Shown piece after piece: positions 45,226 through 56,649 of a stretch of DNA of 64,000 bases. Within the stretch, counting starts at the first letter, position 1. Each line of letters begins with the position of its first letter. Source of the stretch: Plotosus lineatus (taxonomy: Eukaryota; Chordata; Actinopteri; Siluriformes; Plotosidae); contig JALRMN010000029.1 of NCBI GenBank assembly GCA_024760905.1, positions 124,001 to 188,000 of the forward strand. The letters are read 5' to 3'. The position numbers were made by a program, and so were the translations under genes. The notes beneath the pieces were generated by a model. That model made no database searches, was not told where the DNA came from, and saw only the letters and a list, made by a program, of their open reading frames with translations.

Positions 45226-45689
45226 GCCTCACTGCACCAGAACTCGAACCCGGGACCCTCTTGCCATGCGGCACAAGTTTTTAATCACCATGCTGCCCTT
45301 CCAGTTGAATTAATGAAGCAGAGGTTACTGCTGTATCGTGCATGACAGATACCAATTTCTATTAAATACAAGTTTTAAACCAAGAACAACAGAATTCTAT
45401 CCTCCTCCAGTTGTTATTTTCTGTGTTGTGTTTTTCCTTCCTTTAGTATTAATTTATATTTTACGTTGAGAAGGTTTTGTCCACTCCAAAAAAAGATTTA
45501 TGTTCAAGTGTTTCAAAGTGTAAACCACAACTGTCGTCAGATTGGGTTTTATACTGTTTATTTTGTGTGCCTTTAATTTCTTGTTTACAAATTAAACATT
45601 GTGTGCTGTATTTAAATAAATAATGTTCCTCATGAAAATGAAATTATTTTGTTAGTTTTGTTTTAAGATTTTCTTTCTGCTCGGATCAT

Positions 45690-45930
45690 GAGGAGCCCGG
45701 AGTCCATCTCAGCCAACACTGGGTGAAGACGGGGTCCACTGTGAATAGCTCGACAGACCATGGGGCCAACCACATAAAGCCATTGCCCTCATAATCATAC
45801 CCTTGGAACATATCATAACTTGGAACAGCCAATTAGTCTAATATGCATGCCTTTGGACTTTGGGAGGAAACCGAAGTACCAGGAGGAAACCCACACAAGC
45901 ACAGACACAAGATGTGGGGATGTTTTATTT
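45690..45930. mobile_element. L2-type LINE 3' region
   Basis: It contains TTGGACTTTGGGAGGAAACC and GTACCAGGAGGAAACCCAC, the element part that MHC exon 6 resembles. The left side carries the TCATGAGGAGCCCGGAG-like preamble; ends are approximate. Confidence 0.7.
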
Positions 45931-45953
45931 TTTTCCTCCATTGAAATATGCAT

Positions 45954-46285
45954 AGGGCACTGGCGGCCTGGTGGTAAAGGTGCTAGAACATTGATCCCAA
46001 GGTTGGGGGTTCGAGCCCCACTCTCCATGGATTGTCACTGCCCCCCGTGCAACTAACTGGGTTGTCAAAGGCTAGCCATGTCTCTCACTGTCTGGTGTGA
46101 GGTTCATGTAAAAGAACCAATGTTGACTTTCGTAAAAAGCAGCTGCATCGTCGTCAGCGTGTTTCCACCCTGCGATGGCCTGGTGAGCTGTCCAGGGTGT
46201 ACTCTGGAGTTGGCTGGGATGGGCACCAGCCTCCCTGTGACCCTAATTATAATTAAGCTGTTACAGAAAAGGAATGAACGAATGG
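45954..46285 (+). mobile_element. tRNA-derived SINE with L2-type tail
   Basis: Head and body match the GGGCAGTGG family up to GTCAGCGTGTTTC (46153-46165). The sequence then switches to CACCCTGCGATGGCCTGG and continues to GACCCTAATTATAATTAAGC and GAACGAATGGATGAA, an L2-type tail, instead of the RTE-type tail. Confidence 0.85.
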
Positions 46286-46374
46286 ATGAAATATGCATTG
46301 TTGTTTATATCTTTTGTTTGATGATTAAAAATATTAATTTATGTTGTTTAATTACAGCTCAATAACTTTCTTTT

Positions 46375-46432
46375 CCAGAAATAAATAAAAAGAAACAGTG
46401 GACATTGTGTAAACATTTATTAATAAAGAGTT
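46375..46432 (+). terminator. Candidate polyadenylation signals
   Basis: Two AATAAA motifs (in AAATAAATAAAAAG near 46380 and TTAATAAAGAG near 46421) follow a TTTTCCAG acceptor-like sequence. This could be a distal 3' UTR exon of the MHC gene. There is no direct proof. Confidence 0.3.
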
Positions 46433-47095
46433 GACTTTAATGGAGTGTCCTCATTTTTTTCACATGACTGTGTGTGTGAATCGGTGAATATGTGACTATG
46501 TGGTAGATATAGAAGTGTGTATGGACTGTGTGAATGAATCCGTACATAGAAGTATGTGTGTATAAATTTATATCAAGGTTTATACACACGTATATCCGAC
46601 TGTAGTTTCTTAGTTGTCTGATGTTTAATTTCTTTTATAATTGCTATTAAACAAATAAGTGTGAAACTGATTTCCATTGTTCATGCAACAGTTGACAATA
46701 AAGATATTTTTATCTCTTTATATTTATATATTCATCTTTCGCGGGATTAGGCTTGTTGCTAAGCTAACTTTTATCAGTTGTATTGGGAGGTGTGTGTGTG
46801 TGTGTGTGTATGCATTAATCTGTAGCCACGGACAATATGTAATGAACAGGAGCTATCATTGTAATACTGTTTATCAGAACTATGTGTTTATTGTAAATGT
46901 CGATGGTGAAATGAGGATTCGGTTCTGTGGCGGCTGCTGAAGTGTGCAGATTCTCACAGCACCTCTCTTGTCGTTTTTCTAACAGCCGACCACAATAAAA
47001 ACCTGCAAAAACATTACACACTGATTCTTTCAGTGTGCAGTAAACCAACCCAAATCACACCAGAATAAATTTTATATTACATTCATGCTTTCATT
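46433..47095. other. No gene recognised
   Basis: AT-rich DNA with a short (GT)n run near 46793-46809; nothing else was seen. Confidence 0.5.
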
Positions 47096-47291
47096 TTCTG
47101 CCTCCTCTTACTCAAAGTCAGCAATGGTTCTTTTACATGAACCTCGCACCATAGACAGTGAGAGACATGGCAGACCTTTGGTAACCCAGTTATCTGTACT
47201 GCGGGGGACAGTGACAACCCATTGAGAGTGGGGCTTGAACCTCCAACTTTAGGATCAGTGATGCAGCACCTTTACCACGACGCCTCCACTG
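47096..47291 (-). mobile_element. tRNA-derived SINE, tail missing
   Basis: Minus-strand copy of the GGGCAGTGG family: the complement of the B box is at GGGGCTTGAACC (47231-47242) and the body is TAACCCAGTTATC. It stops before the tail junction. Confidence 0.8.
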
Positions 47292-47897
47292 CATCAAATT
47301 ATCTACTCTATCCATATTCTGCAGAAGTGGGTCACATGTTTGTTTTGTTTTGTTTTGTTTATTTGTTTGTTTGTGTTTTGTTTTGTTTTTGTTTTTTTTT
47401 TTCGTTTTCTGTCAGGCTCATCTTTGGTTCACGTTGGTGAACAGCTATAGGCTTTGTGGTGGGTTTGAGCGCTCTGTTTCTCACAACACAAATAAAATAA
47501 GGTGAACCAGAAGGTGGCCTTCTGTTGCTGCTCATAAAATAAGATGTCTTGCTATATTTTAATGTGTGTGTGTGTGTGTGTGGCTTGTTTTACAATTTCT
47601 ATTTTTTTTATAAGCAGGGATATTGTTTCAATAAATTTAACTTAAATGTATCAACACAGTAAGGAGTACGAAACACATTTGAACTGGTGAAGAGATGTAA
47701 TCTGGGGGTTTGTTCATTTAATTTTTTTTGTTTTTTTGTTTGTTTGTTTGTTTGTTTTGTGAGTGCTACTCAGTAGCTCCTCAATGTTTTTTCTCCTCCT
47801 GGAGGAATTAAATCTAGACACTTGGTATTGGTATATTCCGGTTCTGTAATGCATTGTGGGATTAAACAAGTGAAGTGGAAACCAAAGCACGGCATGT

Positions 47898-48160
47898 TTG
47901 TTGTGTGTGTTAGAACACGGATTAAAGACTGTTAAAGTTCAATCTGGGAAGCGGATGAGTATTTTTTTATCCGGATGGGTTTCGGCACTTCGTGAGCATA
48001 TTATACCCGGGAAAGCCTCTAATATCGCCCAGGGCAAGCTGTGTGAGGACACCAAAGTATTCATCATGACAAAGGTAATTATGGCTCACATGTTTTTTAT
48101 TTTAATCATTTTGCCTACATTATATATGAAGCACAAACATGTGGATCTAAATCTATGAAG
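47898..48160 (+). other. Unrecognised 86-codon open frame
   Basis: The frame starts at 47898 and contains ATCGCCCAGGGCAAGC. An ACAAAG/GTAATT sequence at about 48070-48080 could be a splice donor. No domain was recognised. (GTTT)n and (GTTTT)n tracts at 47337-47403 and 47720-47758 lie upstream. It may be chance. Confidence 0.15.
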
Positions 48161-48309
48161 TATTATAATAGTTATATTATATATACTGTCCATGTTATAA
48201 TAAAGACTAGATAGTATTTTAGCTGCCCTCAGCTTCTAAATGGACACCAGATATACATTTAAATAGAAACAAACTGTGGTTCAGACAATAAATAATAATA
48301 TATCTACTG

Positions 48310-48523
48310 ATAAAAATGACTTGCCTCCAAAGAAATGTTGGCTACATACACGGCTGGTAGGAGCTGGTCGCCAATCTTTCCTTTTGTTGTTGGTATCAGC
48401 TCTTTTCAAAGCAGAAATCCATTTCTCTCGTCAGACCTTATTAGCAGGGAATCTATGATATTTAACATCCGCTTTCTTTCCTCTAAAATTTGTACAACCG
48501 ACAGCAACACAGTTTCGTGCCAT
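48310..48523 (-). pseudogene. THAP-domain relic
   Basis: From ATG at 48523 the minus strand reads MARNCVAVGCTNFRGKK, then KYHRFP, a TGA, REKWISAL, and VCSQHFFGG. This is the C2CH zinc-binding signature of THAP domains (C-x4-C ... C-x2-H) with the conserved HxFP and W. THAP domains occur in P-element-like transposases and host DNA-binding proteins. One stop interrupts it and no further domain is seen. Confidence 0.75.
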
Positions 48524-48639
48524 TTTGCACTTGTTTAATAAATAAATGCAGTATTAAACCCTTACACACGCTTGTGCGATTGTGTTGGGGCCGGAGTGAA
48601 CGGTCTGTTTTCACACCAATAACAAAACCCACATTGGGA

Positions 48640-48960
48640 TAATGTATGCATGACGTCAGCTGCAAAACCCAGTTCATTAAAGCTGAAGAGGAAGATAAAA
48701 GGCCTAAAAGGGATTGTCAGGTGTTTGGAGGCTCTGCCTTTGTCAGGCAACTTTTGTAAACTGAGTCCTGCTGTTGGTCTGCAGCTGTGTTTGATTTGCC
48801 AAAATAAATTTGTTGTGCTACTACCTTCAGCCATATCAGACTTTAGACCACGTATTGTTTGTGCTGTTGGAGCTTGCAAAAGCAAATTATTCATGAATAG
48901 TTCAGAACAATGTCCTTGTTGCCTTCTTTTTAATATGAACATTGAGATTTGAAGGACAGG
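48640..48960 (+). other. Unrecognised open frame of 100 codons
   Basis: The frame 48650-48952 has a lysine-rich start and several cysteines (CLICQNK, CPCC) but no family could be named. A link to the neighbouring THAP relic is possible, since many THAP transposons have a poorly conserved body. Confidence 0.2.
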
Positions 48961-49227
48961 GAAAGGATTTTCAAGTGGCAGGGAACAAGTACAAGGTATG
49001 AAGGGATCCTAGGTAGGGTTCCAGCGCCGCCCAGAATCTATATCATTGAGGTTGAAAAAAAATCATTGAGGTTGAAAAAAAACCCATATGCATATGAAAA
49101 ATGTAATTTTAATTAATCAATAAAATTAATTAATCACCCGTCAGCAGTATCAAGATTAAATAAAAAAATGTATAAAATGATCTTCATTTCTTAATTATCT
49201 AGATTTATCAATTTCTGTTATTTCTTT

Positions 49228-49251
49228 ATTATTATTATTATTATTATTATT
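49228..49251. repeat. (ATT)n microsatellite
   Basis: About eight TTA units. Confidence 0.9.
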
Positions 49252-49289
49252 AAACTTCAGACTTTGGTAGAATTGTTCACAAATTCATG

Positions 49290-49605
49290 AGGTTCATTTC
49301 ATTTTCTGTAACCACTTAATCCTAATTTGGGTCGCGGGGAGGCTGGTGCCCATCCCAGCCAACTTTGGGCGAGGGCAGAGTACACCCTGGACAACTGCCA
49401 GGCCATCGCAGGGTGGAAACACGCTGACGGCTTTGCAGCTCCTCTTTACGAAAGTCAGCAATGGTTCTCCATAGACAGTGACAGACATGGCCGGCCTTTG
49501 ATAACCCAGTTAGGTGCACTGGGGGGGACAGTGACAACCTTGTGGAGAGTGGGACTCGAACCCCCAACCTTGGATCAGCCCTATACCACTAGACCACCAC
49601 TACCC
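49290..49605 (-). mobile_element. tRNA-derived SINE with L2-type tail
   Basis: The complement of the L2-type tail (TTTTCTGTAACCACTTAATC ... CATCGCAGGGTGG) meets the SINE body at about 49425 with the same junction as the copy at 45954. The head ends at about 49605 with CTAGACCACCACTACCC. Confidence 0.85.
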
Positions 49606-49609
49606 TAGT

Positions 49610-50335
49610 CATGAGGTTTGTTTTTTAATTTATTTAAAAATTTTATAATAATTTTTTAAATAATTTGAGAAGGGTGCCAGAATCCCAAGGCTCTTAATTA
49701 GGATTCAGCAGCTTCTAAAATGAACGCTTGAATGAGTTTGTGTGTTTGTCTTATTATTTTTAGATTAGTTTACAGAGCAGTTCATATTTCACTGTTCTAC
49801 TGTAATGCTCCTTTACATTTCTGAATGTATAAAGTGAATACTGAACTGTTTAATTTCCCAAAGCAAAAAGTTTAATTTGCAAAGTATGTACTGACAATAA
49901 AATTAATATATTTCTCAGATAAATCCGATTCAATATTTTCTTAAAACCTGTCAGCCATAATATAGTATTATTAGATAATTAAAGCAGCTTTAACTGTGTT
50001 TTCTGTGAGTCTGAAAAACAAATCACAATCAGATTATTCTCTGTAACTGATCTGCAGTAATTTGTTTTTCAGACTCCCACCTGAATCCAGTTTAAGCCTA
50101 GAACAACCAACTGCACCCATTTGGGTGATGCAAATGATTGTATTAAGGAAATGCATTTCTTTCAGGTTTATACTTAAAGCTCTTCTGAGAGTAATTTGAA
50201 AAGAGCATATATGCTGATTTGTTTAAAATAAAAATACATTATTGATGAGATTGTGGATGTGTAAGATGTGCTACATTGTGATATTTGTTTTTGGGGCTGG
50301 ACGTATTATGCATGTGAAATAACCTATATCATTAT
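49610..50335. other. No gene recognised
   Basis: AT-rich DNA without recognised repeats or long frames. Confidence 0.5.
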
Positions 50336-50339
50336 GTAA

Positions 50340-50530
50340 GTGATGGCGACATAGTGGAGTAGTAGTTATCACATTCACCTCAAACTAAGGTCCCGAGTTT
50401 GGGTGTTGGGCACACCGAGGACATTCTCTGTAATGAACTTTGCTTGTTCTCCCCATGTGCTTTCAGATTTCCTCGGTGCACACTGGTTCCCTCACATAGT
50501 CCAAAGACATTCGGCTAATTGGCTGGTAAT

Positions 50531-50596
<66 letters not shown>

Positions 50597-50700
50597 GTCC
50601 TGTGATAGTCTGCATCAGGCTGTACCCCGTTTTCTCTGAGTGTCAGCTGAGAAGGGCTCCAGCGTCCCCACGACCCTACTAGGATTATTTTATAAGAAAA
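50340..50700. mobile_element. L2-type LINE 3' region with an internal (GT)n
   Basis: CTCCCCATGTGCTTTCAG and TAGTCCAAAGACATTCGGC belong to the L2-type 3' region. A (GT)n run at 50534-50594 interrupts it, and AGGGCTCCAGCGTCCCCACG with GAAAATGAATGAGTA is the tail. Confidence 0.75.
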
Positions 50701-50704
50701 TGAA

Positions 50705-51070
50705 TGAGTAGGTCTGATACACCATACTCCCAGGATACTGTAGAATGTATAGAGTTGGTTAAGAGTGCCATGGCCAGAAAACCACATTGTTCCTCCTGAA
50801 TCCGAGGTTCAACCATTGGTCAGGTCCTCCTCTCCAGTACTCAGTCATAAACGTTCCTGGGTAGGCTGAGGCTGAAGAGTGTGATTCCACGATAATTGGA
50901 AGACGCCCTCCGGTCTCTTTTCTTAAAAAGGGGACGACCACCCTGGTCTGCCATTCTCGAGATCCGGCCCACGATGTTGCAGAGACGTGTCAACCAAGAC
51001 AATTCAAAAAACATCCAGCGCCCTGAGACATTCAGGGCGGATTTAATCCACCCCAGAGCCCCACCTCCCA
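50705..51070 (-). mobile_element. Rex1/L2-like LINE fragment
   Basis: The complement encodes the RT entry around the VFWPWHS/LNLGFRRNN region, corresponding to 8570-8790 and to 44530-44700. Both ends are truncated. Confidence 0.75.
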
Positions 51071-51367
51071 GGAACTGATGTCAGTTATTTTTACCATTAA
51101 ATTGAATTGATTTTGTTGTGTGTTAAAATCACACGCTGTATATTAATAATAAACAATTTTATGCTTAATTTGCCCTTCTCTCATTCCAGTGTTTCTTATT
51201 TGTTTTATCTTCATTACTTGAATGTAACCATGTATTGTACTTTCATAAACATTAATTTATTGTTGATTTATTACAATATAACTTTGAGCAAATAATGCAT
51301 GTGGCTCAACACTCTTACTTTTATGTGTATTATCTCACAGATAAGAACAAAATCAGATGTATCTCGC

Positions 51368-51370
51368 TCA

Positions 51371-51417
<47 letters not shown>
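51368..51417. repeat. (TC)n(AC)n compound microsatellite
   Basis: A TC run continues directly into an AC run. Confidence 0.95.
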
Positions 51418-51418
<1 letters not shown>

Positions 51419-51589
51419 GACCAACAATGTTTAATGCCTTGGGAATTCTTCACAAACTGTGATTGGTGCAGAGTTTATGATATAATTGAGGTTTAGCAAA
51501 TCACTGTATACGAGGCGGGACTTATGGAAAACGGGTAGGTTAGATAAAGAGGTGTTATTCCGGTCAGGGTGGGTTTGTCATTGGTCTTC

Positions 51590-51799
51590 CTGTATTTTAT
51601 CGGAACTGAAAGGGTGTTCCGGAAGTTAGTGTTCAGAAATCATACTCGTCTCCAAGCGGTTTCCAGTATTCACAGTTATATAGGATTAAGTACAAAAGAT
51701 TGCTAATGTTTTACATCCACAATGGGCTGTGTCTCATTTGAGCATTAAGAACCCTTATCGCTTCTCTCTGACACTGAGGAGGACTGAACATACACCGGG
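51590..51799 (+). promoter_or_regulatory. Candidate promoter and non-coding first exon of the LRR gene
   Basis: GGTGTTCCGGAAGTTAGTG (ETS-like CCGGAAGT) lies near 51613. A good donor ACCGG/GTAAGATT lies at 51799-51800. The first coding exon begins 5.7 kb downstream after an acceptor, so a 5' UTR exon here would place the minisatellite in intron 1. This is inferred from position and motifs only. Confidence 0.3.
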
Positions 51800-52351
51800 T
51801 AAGATTCTCACTTAATCCACGAGATTTACTGTCAGCACCAAACTTTTATTCAAAAAACTTTATTTTATATCAAACGTTTTATTTAATTACAGTTGGCTTC
51901 AGTGTAAAACACGTGAAGTTTTAGTGTTTTATTCGTTTTACTATGTAATGTTCTCTTCACTGTCTCACTGCCCTTACCCTGTACATGAATTAGTGTCCTT
52001 CTCCTGTTCAATTCAGAATTAGTGCCCTTTCCCTGACACCTCAGAATTAGTGCCCTTACCCTGGACACTTCAGAATGAGTGTCCTTAACCTGTACACTGC
52101 AGAATTAGTGCCCTTTCATTGTCCACCTCAGAAATAGTGTCCTTTCCCTGACACCTCAGAATTAGTGCCCTTACCCTGGACACTTCAGAATGAGTGTCCT
52201 TAATCTGTACACTGCAGAATTAGTGCCCTTTCATTGTCCACCTCAGAAATAGTGTCCTTTCCCTGTCCACCTCAGAAATAGTGTCCTTTCCATGTCCACC
52301 TCATAATTAGTGTCTTTTCCTTGTCCGCCTCAGAATTAGTGCTCTTACCCT

Positions 52352-52740
52352 GTGGGGCACTGGTGACCTGGTGGTAAAAGGTGATGGATCGCTGATCCTA
52401 GGGTTGGGGATTCGAGTCCCACTCACCACAAAGTTGTCATTGTTGTGTCCCCTTCCCCCCGTGCAGCTATATGGGTTATCAAAGGCCAGCCATGTCTCTC
52501 ACAGTCTATGGTGAGAGGTTTGTGTAAAGGAACTATTGCTGACTTTCGTAAAGAGGAGCTGCATAGCCGTCAGCGTGTTTCTGTCCCTTGCTAAAGGGTT
52601 GTGTCAGGAAGGGCATCCGACTTAAAAACCTACGTCAAATCAAACATGTGAATCATTCCTATGACTTCCATGAAGATTGAGGCAGATGATTCGCTGTGGT
52701 GACCCCTAAAAGGGAACAACCGAAAGAAAAGAAGACCCTG
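52352..52740 (+). mobile_element. SINE with RTE-type tail inside the minisatellite
   Basis: Full-length copy of the GGGCAGTGG family with GGGCATCCGACTTAAAA and GATGATTCGCTGTGGTGACC at the 3' end. ACCCTG flanks both sides, a short duplication within the repetitive target. Confidence 0.9.
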
Positions 52741-53534
52741 TTCACTTCGGAATTAGTGTCCTTATTCTGTTTACACTTCAGAATTAGTGTCCTTTCCCTG
52801 TACATTTCAGAATTACTTCCCTACCTTGTTCACTTCAGAATTGGTGCCCTTACTCTGTACACTTCAACATTAATGTCCTTATCCTGTTCACTTCAGAATT
52901 AGTGTCCTTATCAGGTACAATTCGGAATTAGTGTCCTTACTCTGTCCACATCAGAATTAGTACCCTTACCCTGTGTACTCTTCAGAATTACTGTCCTTTC
53001 CCTGTACATTTCAGAATTACTGTCCTTTCCCTGTACATTTCAGAATTACTGTCCTTTCCCTGTACACTTCAGAATTGGTGCCCTTATCCTGTTTACTTCA
53101 GAATTAATGCCCTTATCCTGTTTACTTCAGAATTAATGTCCTTTTCCTGTTCACATCAGAATTGGTGTCTTTTCCCTGTACACTTCAGAATTGGTGTCTT
53201 TTCCCTGTACACTTCAGAATTGGTGTCTTTTCCCTGTACACTTCAGAATTGGTGTCTTTTCCCTGTACACTTCAGAATTGGTGTCTTTTCCCTGTACACT
53301 TCAGAATTGGTGTCGTTACCCTGGACACCTCAGAACTGGTGTCGTTACCCTGTACACTTCAGGGGTGGTGTCCTTACCCTGTAGACTTCAGAATTGGTAT
53401 CCTTTCCCTGTACACTTCAGAATTAGTATCCTTTCCTGTACACTTCAGAAGTAGTATCCTTCGCCTGGACAATTCAGATTTAGTGTAATTTCCCTGAGCA
53501 CTTCAGAATTAATTGCCTTACCCTGTAGACTTCA

Positions 53535-53873
53535 GTGGGGGGGGGCACTAACCAGTGTCTCTCCCCCTCATGCCGGTCCCAAGACCGGAGAAATGCAGAG
53601 GTTGTGTCAGGAAGGGCATCCGACGTAAAACCAATGCCAAACATTTATGATGCAAATCAGAAGTATTACCCCATACCGGATCGGTTGAGGCCGGGTTAAC
53701 AACGACTGGCATCAGTGCTATCAATCAACAGGGTGCTGATGGAAATTGGACTACTGTTGGTCGAAGGCGTCGAAGCAGAAAAGAAGATGCGGAGGACAGG
53801 GTGAGGTGGAGGCGGATGATTTGCTGTGGCGACCCCTGAAGGGAGCAGCGAAAGTAAAAGAAGAAGAAGAAGA
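53535..53873 (+). mobile_element. Short internally deleted RTE derivative inside the minisatellite
   Basis: The RTE leader (GGGCATCCGACGTAAAACC, GGTTAACAACGACTGGCATC, ATTGGACTACTGTTGGTCG) is joined at about 53776 to the RTE 3' end (AGAAGATGCGGAGGACAGGG, GATTTGCTGTGGCGACCCC) and an (AAG)n tail. Fifteen bases, CCCTGTAGACTTCAG, occur on both sides. It is non-autonomous and about 340 bp. Confidence 0.9.
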
Positions 53874-55104
53874 CCCTGTAGACTTCAGAATCAGTGTCCT
53901 TTCCCTGTACACTTTACAGTTAGTGTCCTTACCCAGTTCACGTCAGAATTCCTGTCCTTACTCTCGGCACTTCAGAATTCGTGTCTTTACGCTGTCCACC
54001 TCAGAATTACTTCCCTTACCCTGGACACTTCAGAATTGGTGCCCTTACCCTGTACACTTCAGAATTAGTGTCCTTTCCTTGGACACTTCAAAATTAGTGC
54101 TCTTATCCTGAAGACTTCAGAATTAGTGTAATTTCCCTGTGCACTTCAGAATTAGTCTCCATACCCTGTGCACTTAAGAATTAGTGTCCTTTACCTGTGC
54201 ACCTCAGAATTAGTGTCCTTTACCTGTGCACCTCAGAATTAGTGTCCTTTACCTGTGCACCTCAGAATTAGTGTCCTTTACCTGTGCACCTCAGAATTAG
54301 TGTCCTTTACCTGTGCACCTCAGAATTAGTGTCCTTTCCTGTGCACCACAGAATTAGTGTCCTTTCCCTGTGCACCTCAGAATTAGTGTCCTTTCCCTGT
54401 GCACCTCAGAATTAGTGTCCTTTCCCTGTGCACCTCAGAATTAGTGTCCTTTCCCTGTGCACCTCAGAATTAGTGTCCTTTCCCCGTGCACCTCAGAATT
54501 CGTGTTCTTTCCCCATACACCTCAGAATTAATGTCCTTCCCCTGTAGACTTCAGAATCAGTGTCTTTACCTTGTTCACTTCAGAATTAGTGCTCTTACTG
54601 TGTAGACTTCAGAATTAGTGCTCTTACTGTGTAGACTTCAGAATTAGTGTCCTTTCCCTGTAGACTTCAGAATTAGTGTCCTTACCCTGTTTACACTTCA
54701 GAATTAGTGTCTTTTCCCTGTACACTTCAGAATTGGTGTCCTTTCCTTGTACACAACAGAATTTGTGTCCTTTCCCTTACACTTCAGAATTAGTGTTCTT
54801 ACCCTGTAGAGTTAAGAATTAGTGTCCTTTCCATGTACACTTCATAATTAGTGTCCTTATCTTGGACACTTCAGAATTAGTGCTCTTACCCTGAAGACTT
54901 CAGAATTAGTGTCCTTTCCCTGTGCACTTCAGAATTAGTTTTCTTTCCCTGTGTACTTAAGAATTAGTGTCCTTTATCTGTGCACCTCAGAATTGGTGTC
55001 CTTACCCTGTTGACTTCAGAATTGGTGTCCTTACCCTGTTGACTTCAGAATTGGTGTCCTTACCCTGTTGACTTCAGAATTGGTGTCCTTACCCTGTACA
55101 CTTC

Positions 55105-55568
55105 TGAAGGAATAAATTGATAGGATAAATGAGATGCAACTATGTGTGTTATGTAACTTCTGTGTCTCTAAAGCTTCCTGTTCTTCTTGTAATTGTGACA
55201 TGTGCGCTAGGCACATGAAACTGTTGGGTGGAGTGTTCCTGTTTGAGAGTTGCGGTTAGGATGTGGGATTCGGAAAGTAACAATGAGGAATTACTTTGAA
55301 ATGGAATTAGCCAAGTGTTAAGTGCACTTAGGGCACAAACATACCATATGGAAATACTCTGTGAACACGCAATTATTGCTTTGCACGCACATCCCTCTGT
55401 ATAAATAAGCTGACACTGCATGTGTTAGGAGCTTCCGATGAACAAACCAGACTGATTTTACTCGTGTGGTTAGATTTGTCTGTTGCTCCCGGAGTACTCC
55501 TAGGCGTTGAGATGCAGGAATCCAGGGCGTGCAGGTTTATCTAAGAGCTTCCTCCACGGAGAGTTCTT
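55105..55568. mobile_element. Non-satellite insertion, possible solo LTR
   Basis: About 460 bp unrelated to the 29-bp unit, with a TATA-like TATAAATAAGC near 55400 followed by promoter-to-leader-like sequence, as in an LTR. Clean TG..CA ends and a target duplication were not identified. Confidence 0.35.
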
Positions 55569-56190
55569 ACCTTTCCCTGTGCACTTCAGAATTAGTTTTC
55601 TTTCCTGTAGACTTCAGAATTAGTGCCCTTACCCTGTTGACTTCAGGGTGGTGTCCTTACCCTGTTCACATCAGAGTTAGTGTCCTTACCTGTTCACATC
55701 AGAGTTAGTGTCCTTACCCTGTAGACTTCAGAATTAGTGTTCTTACCCTGTTGACTTCAGAATTGGTGCCCTTACCCTGTTGACTTCAGAATTGGTGCCC
55801 TTACCCTGTTGACTTCAGAATTGGTGCCCTTACCCTGTTGACTTCAGAATTGGTGCCCTTACCCTGTTGACTTCAGAATTGGTGCCCTTACCCTGTTGAC
55901 TTCAGAATTGGTGCCCTTACCCTGTTGACTTCAGAATTGGTGTCCTTACCCTGTTGACTTCAGAATTGGTGTCCTTACCCTGTTGACTTCAGAAATGGTG
56001 TCCTTACCCTGTTGACTTCAGAAATGGTGTCCTTACCCTGTTGACTTCAGAAATGGTGTCCTTACCCTGTTGACTTCAGAAATGGTGTCCTTACCCTGTT
56101 GACTTCAGAATTTGTGTCCTTACCCTGTACACTTCAGAATTTGTGTCCTTACCCTGTACATTTCACAATTAGTGTCTTTACTCTGTCTAC

Positions 56191-56540
56191 AGGGGCAGTG
56201 GTGGTCTAGTGGTATAGGGCACTGGATCGCTGATCCAAAAGGTTAGGGGTTCGAGTCCCACTCTCCACAAGGTTGTCACTGTGCCCCCCACTGCAGCTAA
56301 CTGGGTTATCAAAGGTGGGCCATGTCTCTCACTGTCTGTGGTGAGAGGCATGTAAAGAACCATTGCTGACTTTAAGTAAAGAGTAGGCTGCAAAGTCGTC
56401 AGCGTGTTTCTGTCACTTGCTAAAAAAGGGTTGTGACAGGAAGGGTATCCGACGTAAAAACCTCTGCCAAATTAAACGTGCGACTCGGATGATTCACTGT
56501 GGTGACTCCTGAGAAAGGGAAAAGGCTGAAAGGAAGACAC
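56191..56540 (+). mobile_element. SINE with RTE-type tail inside the minisatellite, 11-bp TSD
   Basis: ACTCTGTCTAC at 56180-56190 recurs at 56541-56551. The element has GGGCAGTGGTGGTCTAGTGG, B box GGTTCGAGTCC, GGGTATCCGACGTAAAAACC and GATGATTCACTGTGGTGAC. Confidence 0.92.
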
Positions 56541-56649
56541 ACTCTGTCTACCTCAGAATTCTTGTGCTTACCCTGTACAAGTCAGAATTAGTGCCCTTAC
56601 CCTGTACACTTCAGAATTTGTGCCCTTTCCCAGTACTGTTCGGAAAAAA

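Larger units (their letters stand above)
51955..56640. repeat. Minisatellite of 29-bp units, interrupted by insertions
   Basis: The unit is close to CTTCAGAATTAGTGTCCTTTCCCTGTACA with 29-nt period, on the order of one hundred copies. Homogenised blocks share private variants: GGTGTCTTTT near 53157-53310, AGTGTCCTTTACCTGTGC near 54180-54330, GGTGCCCTTACCCTGTT near 55750-55930 and AAATGGTG near 55985-56100. Interruptions are 52352-52740, 53535-53873, about 55105-55568 and 56191-56540. A few more units occur at 57400-57480. Open frames inside are by-products: 29 is not a multiple of three. Confidence 0.95.

Noticed and set aside
53136..54111. Open frames with repeated cysteine-rich peptides
   Set aside because: They come from the 29-bp minisatellite read in successive frames; 29 is not divisible by three and there is no start context or splice evidence.
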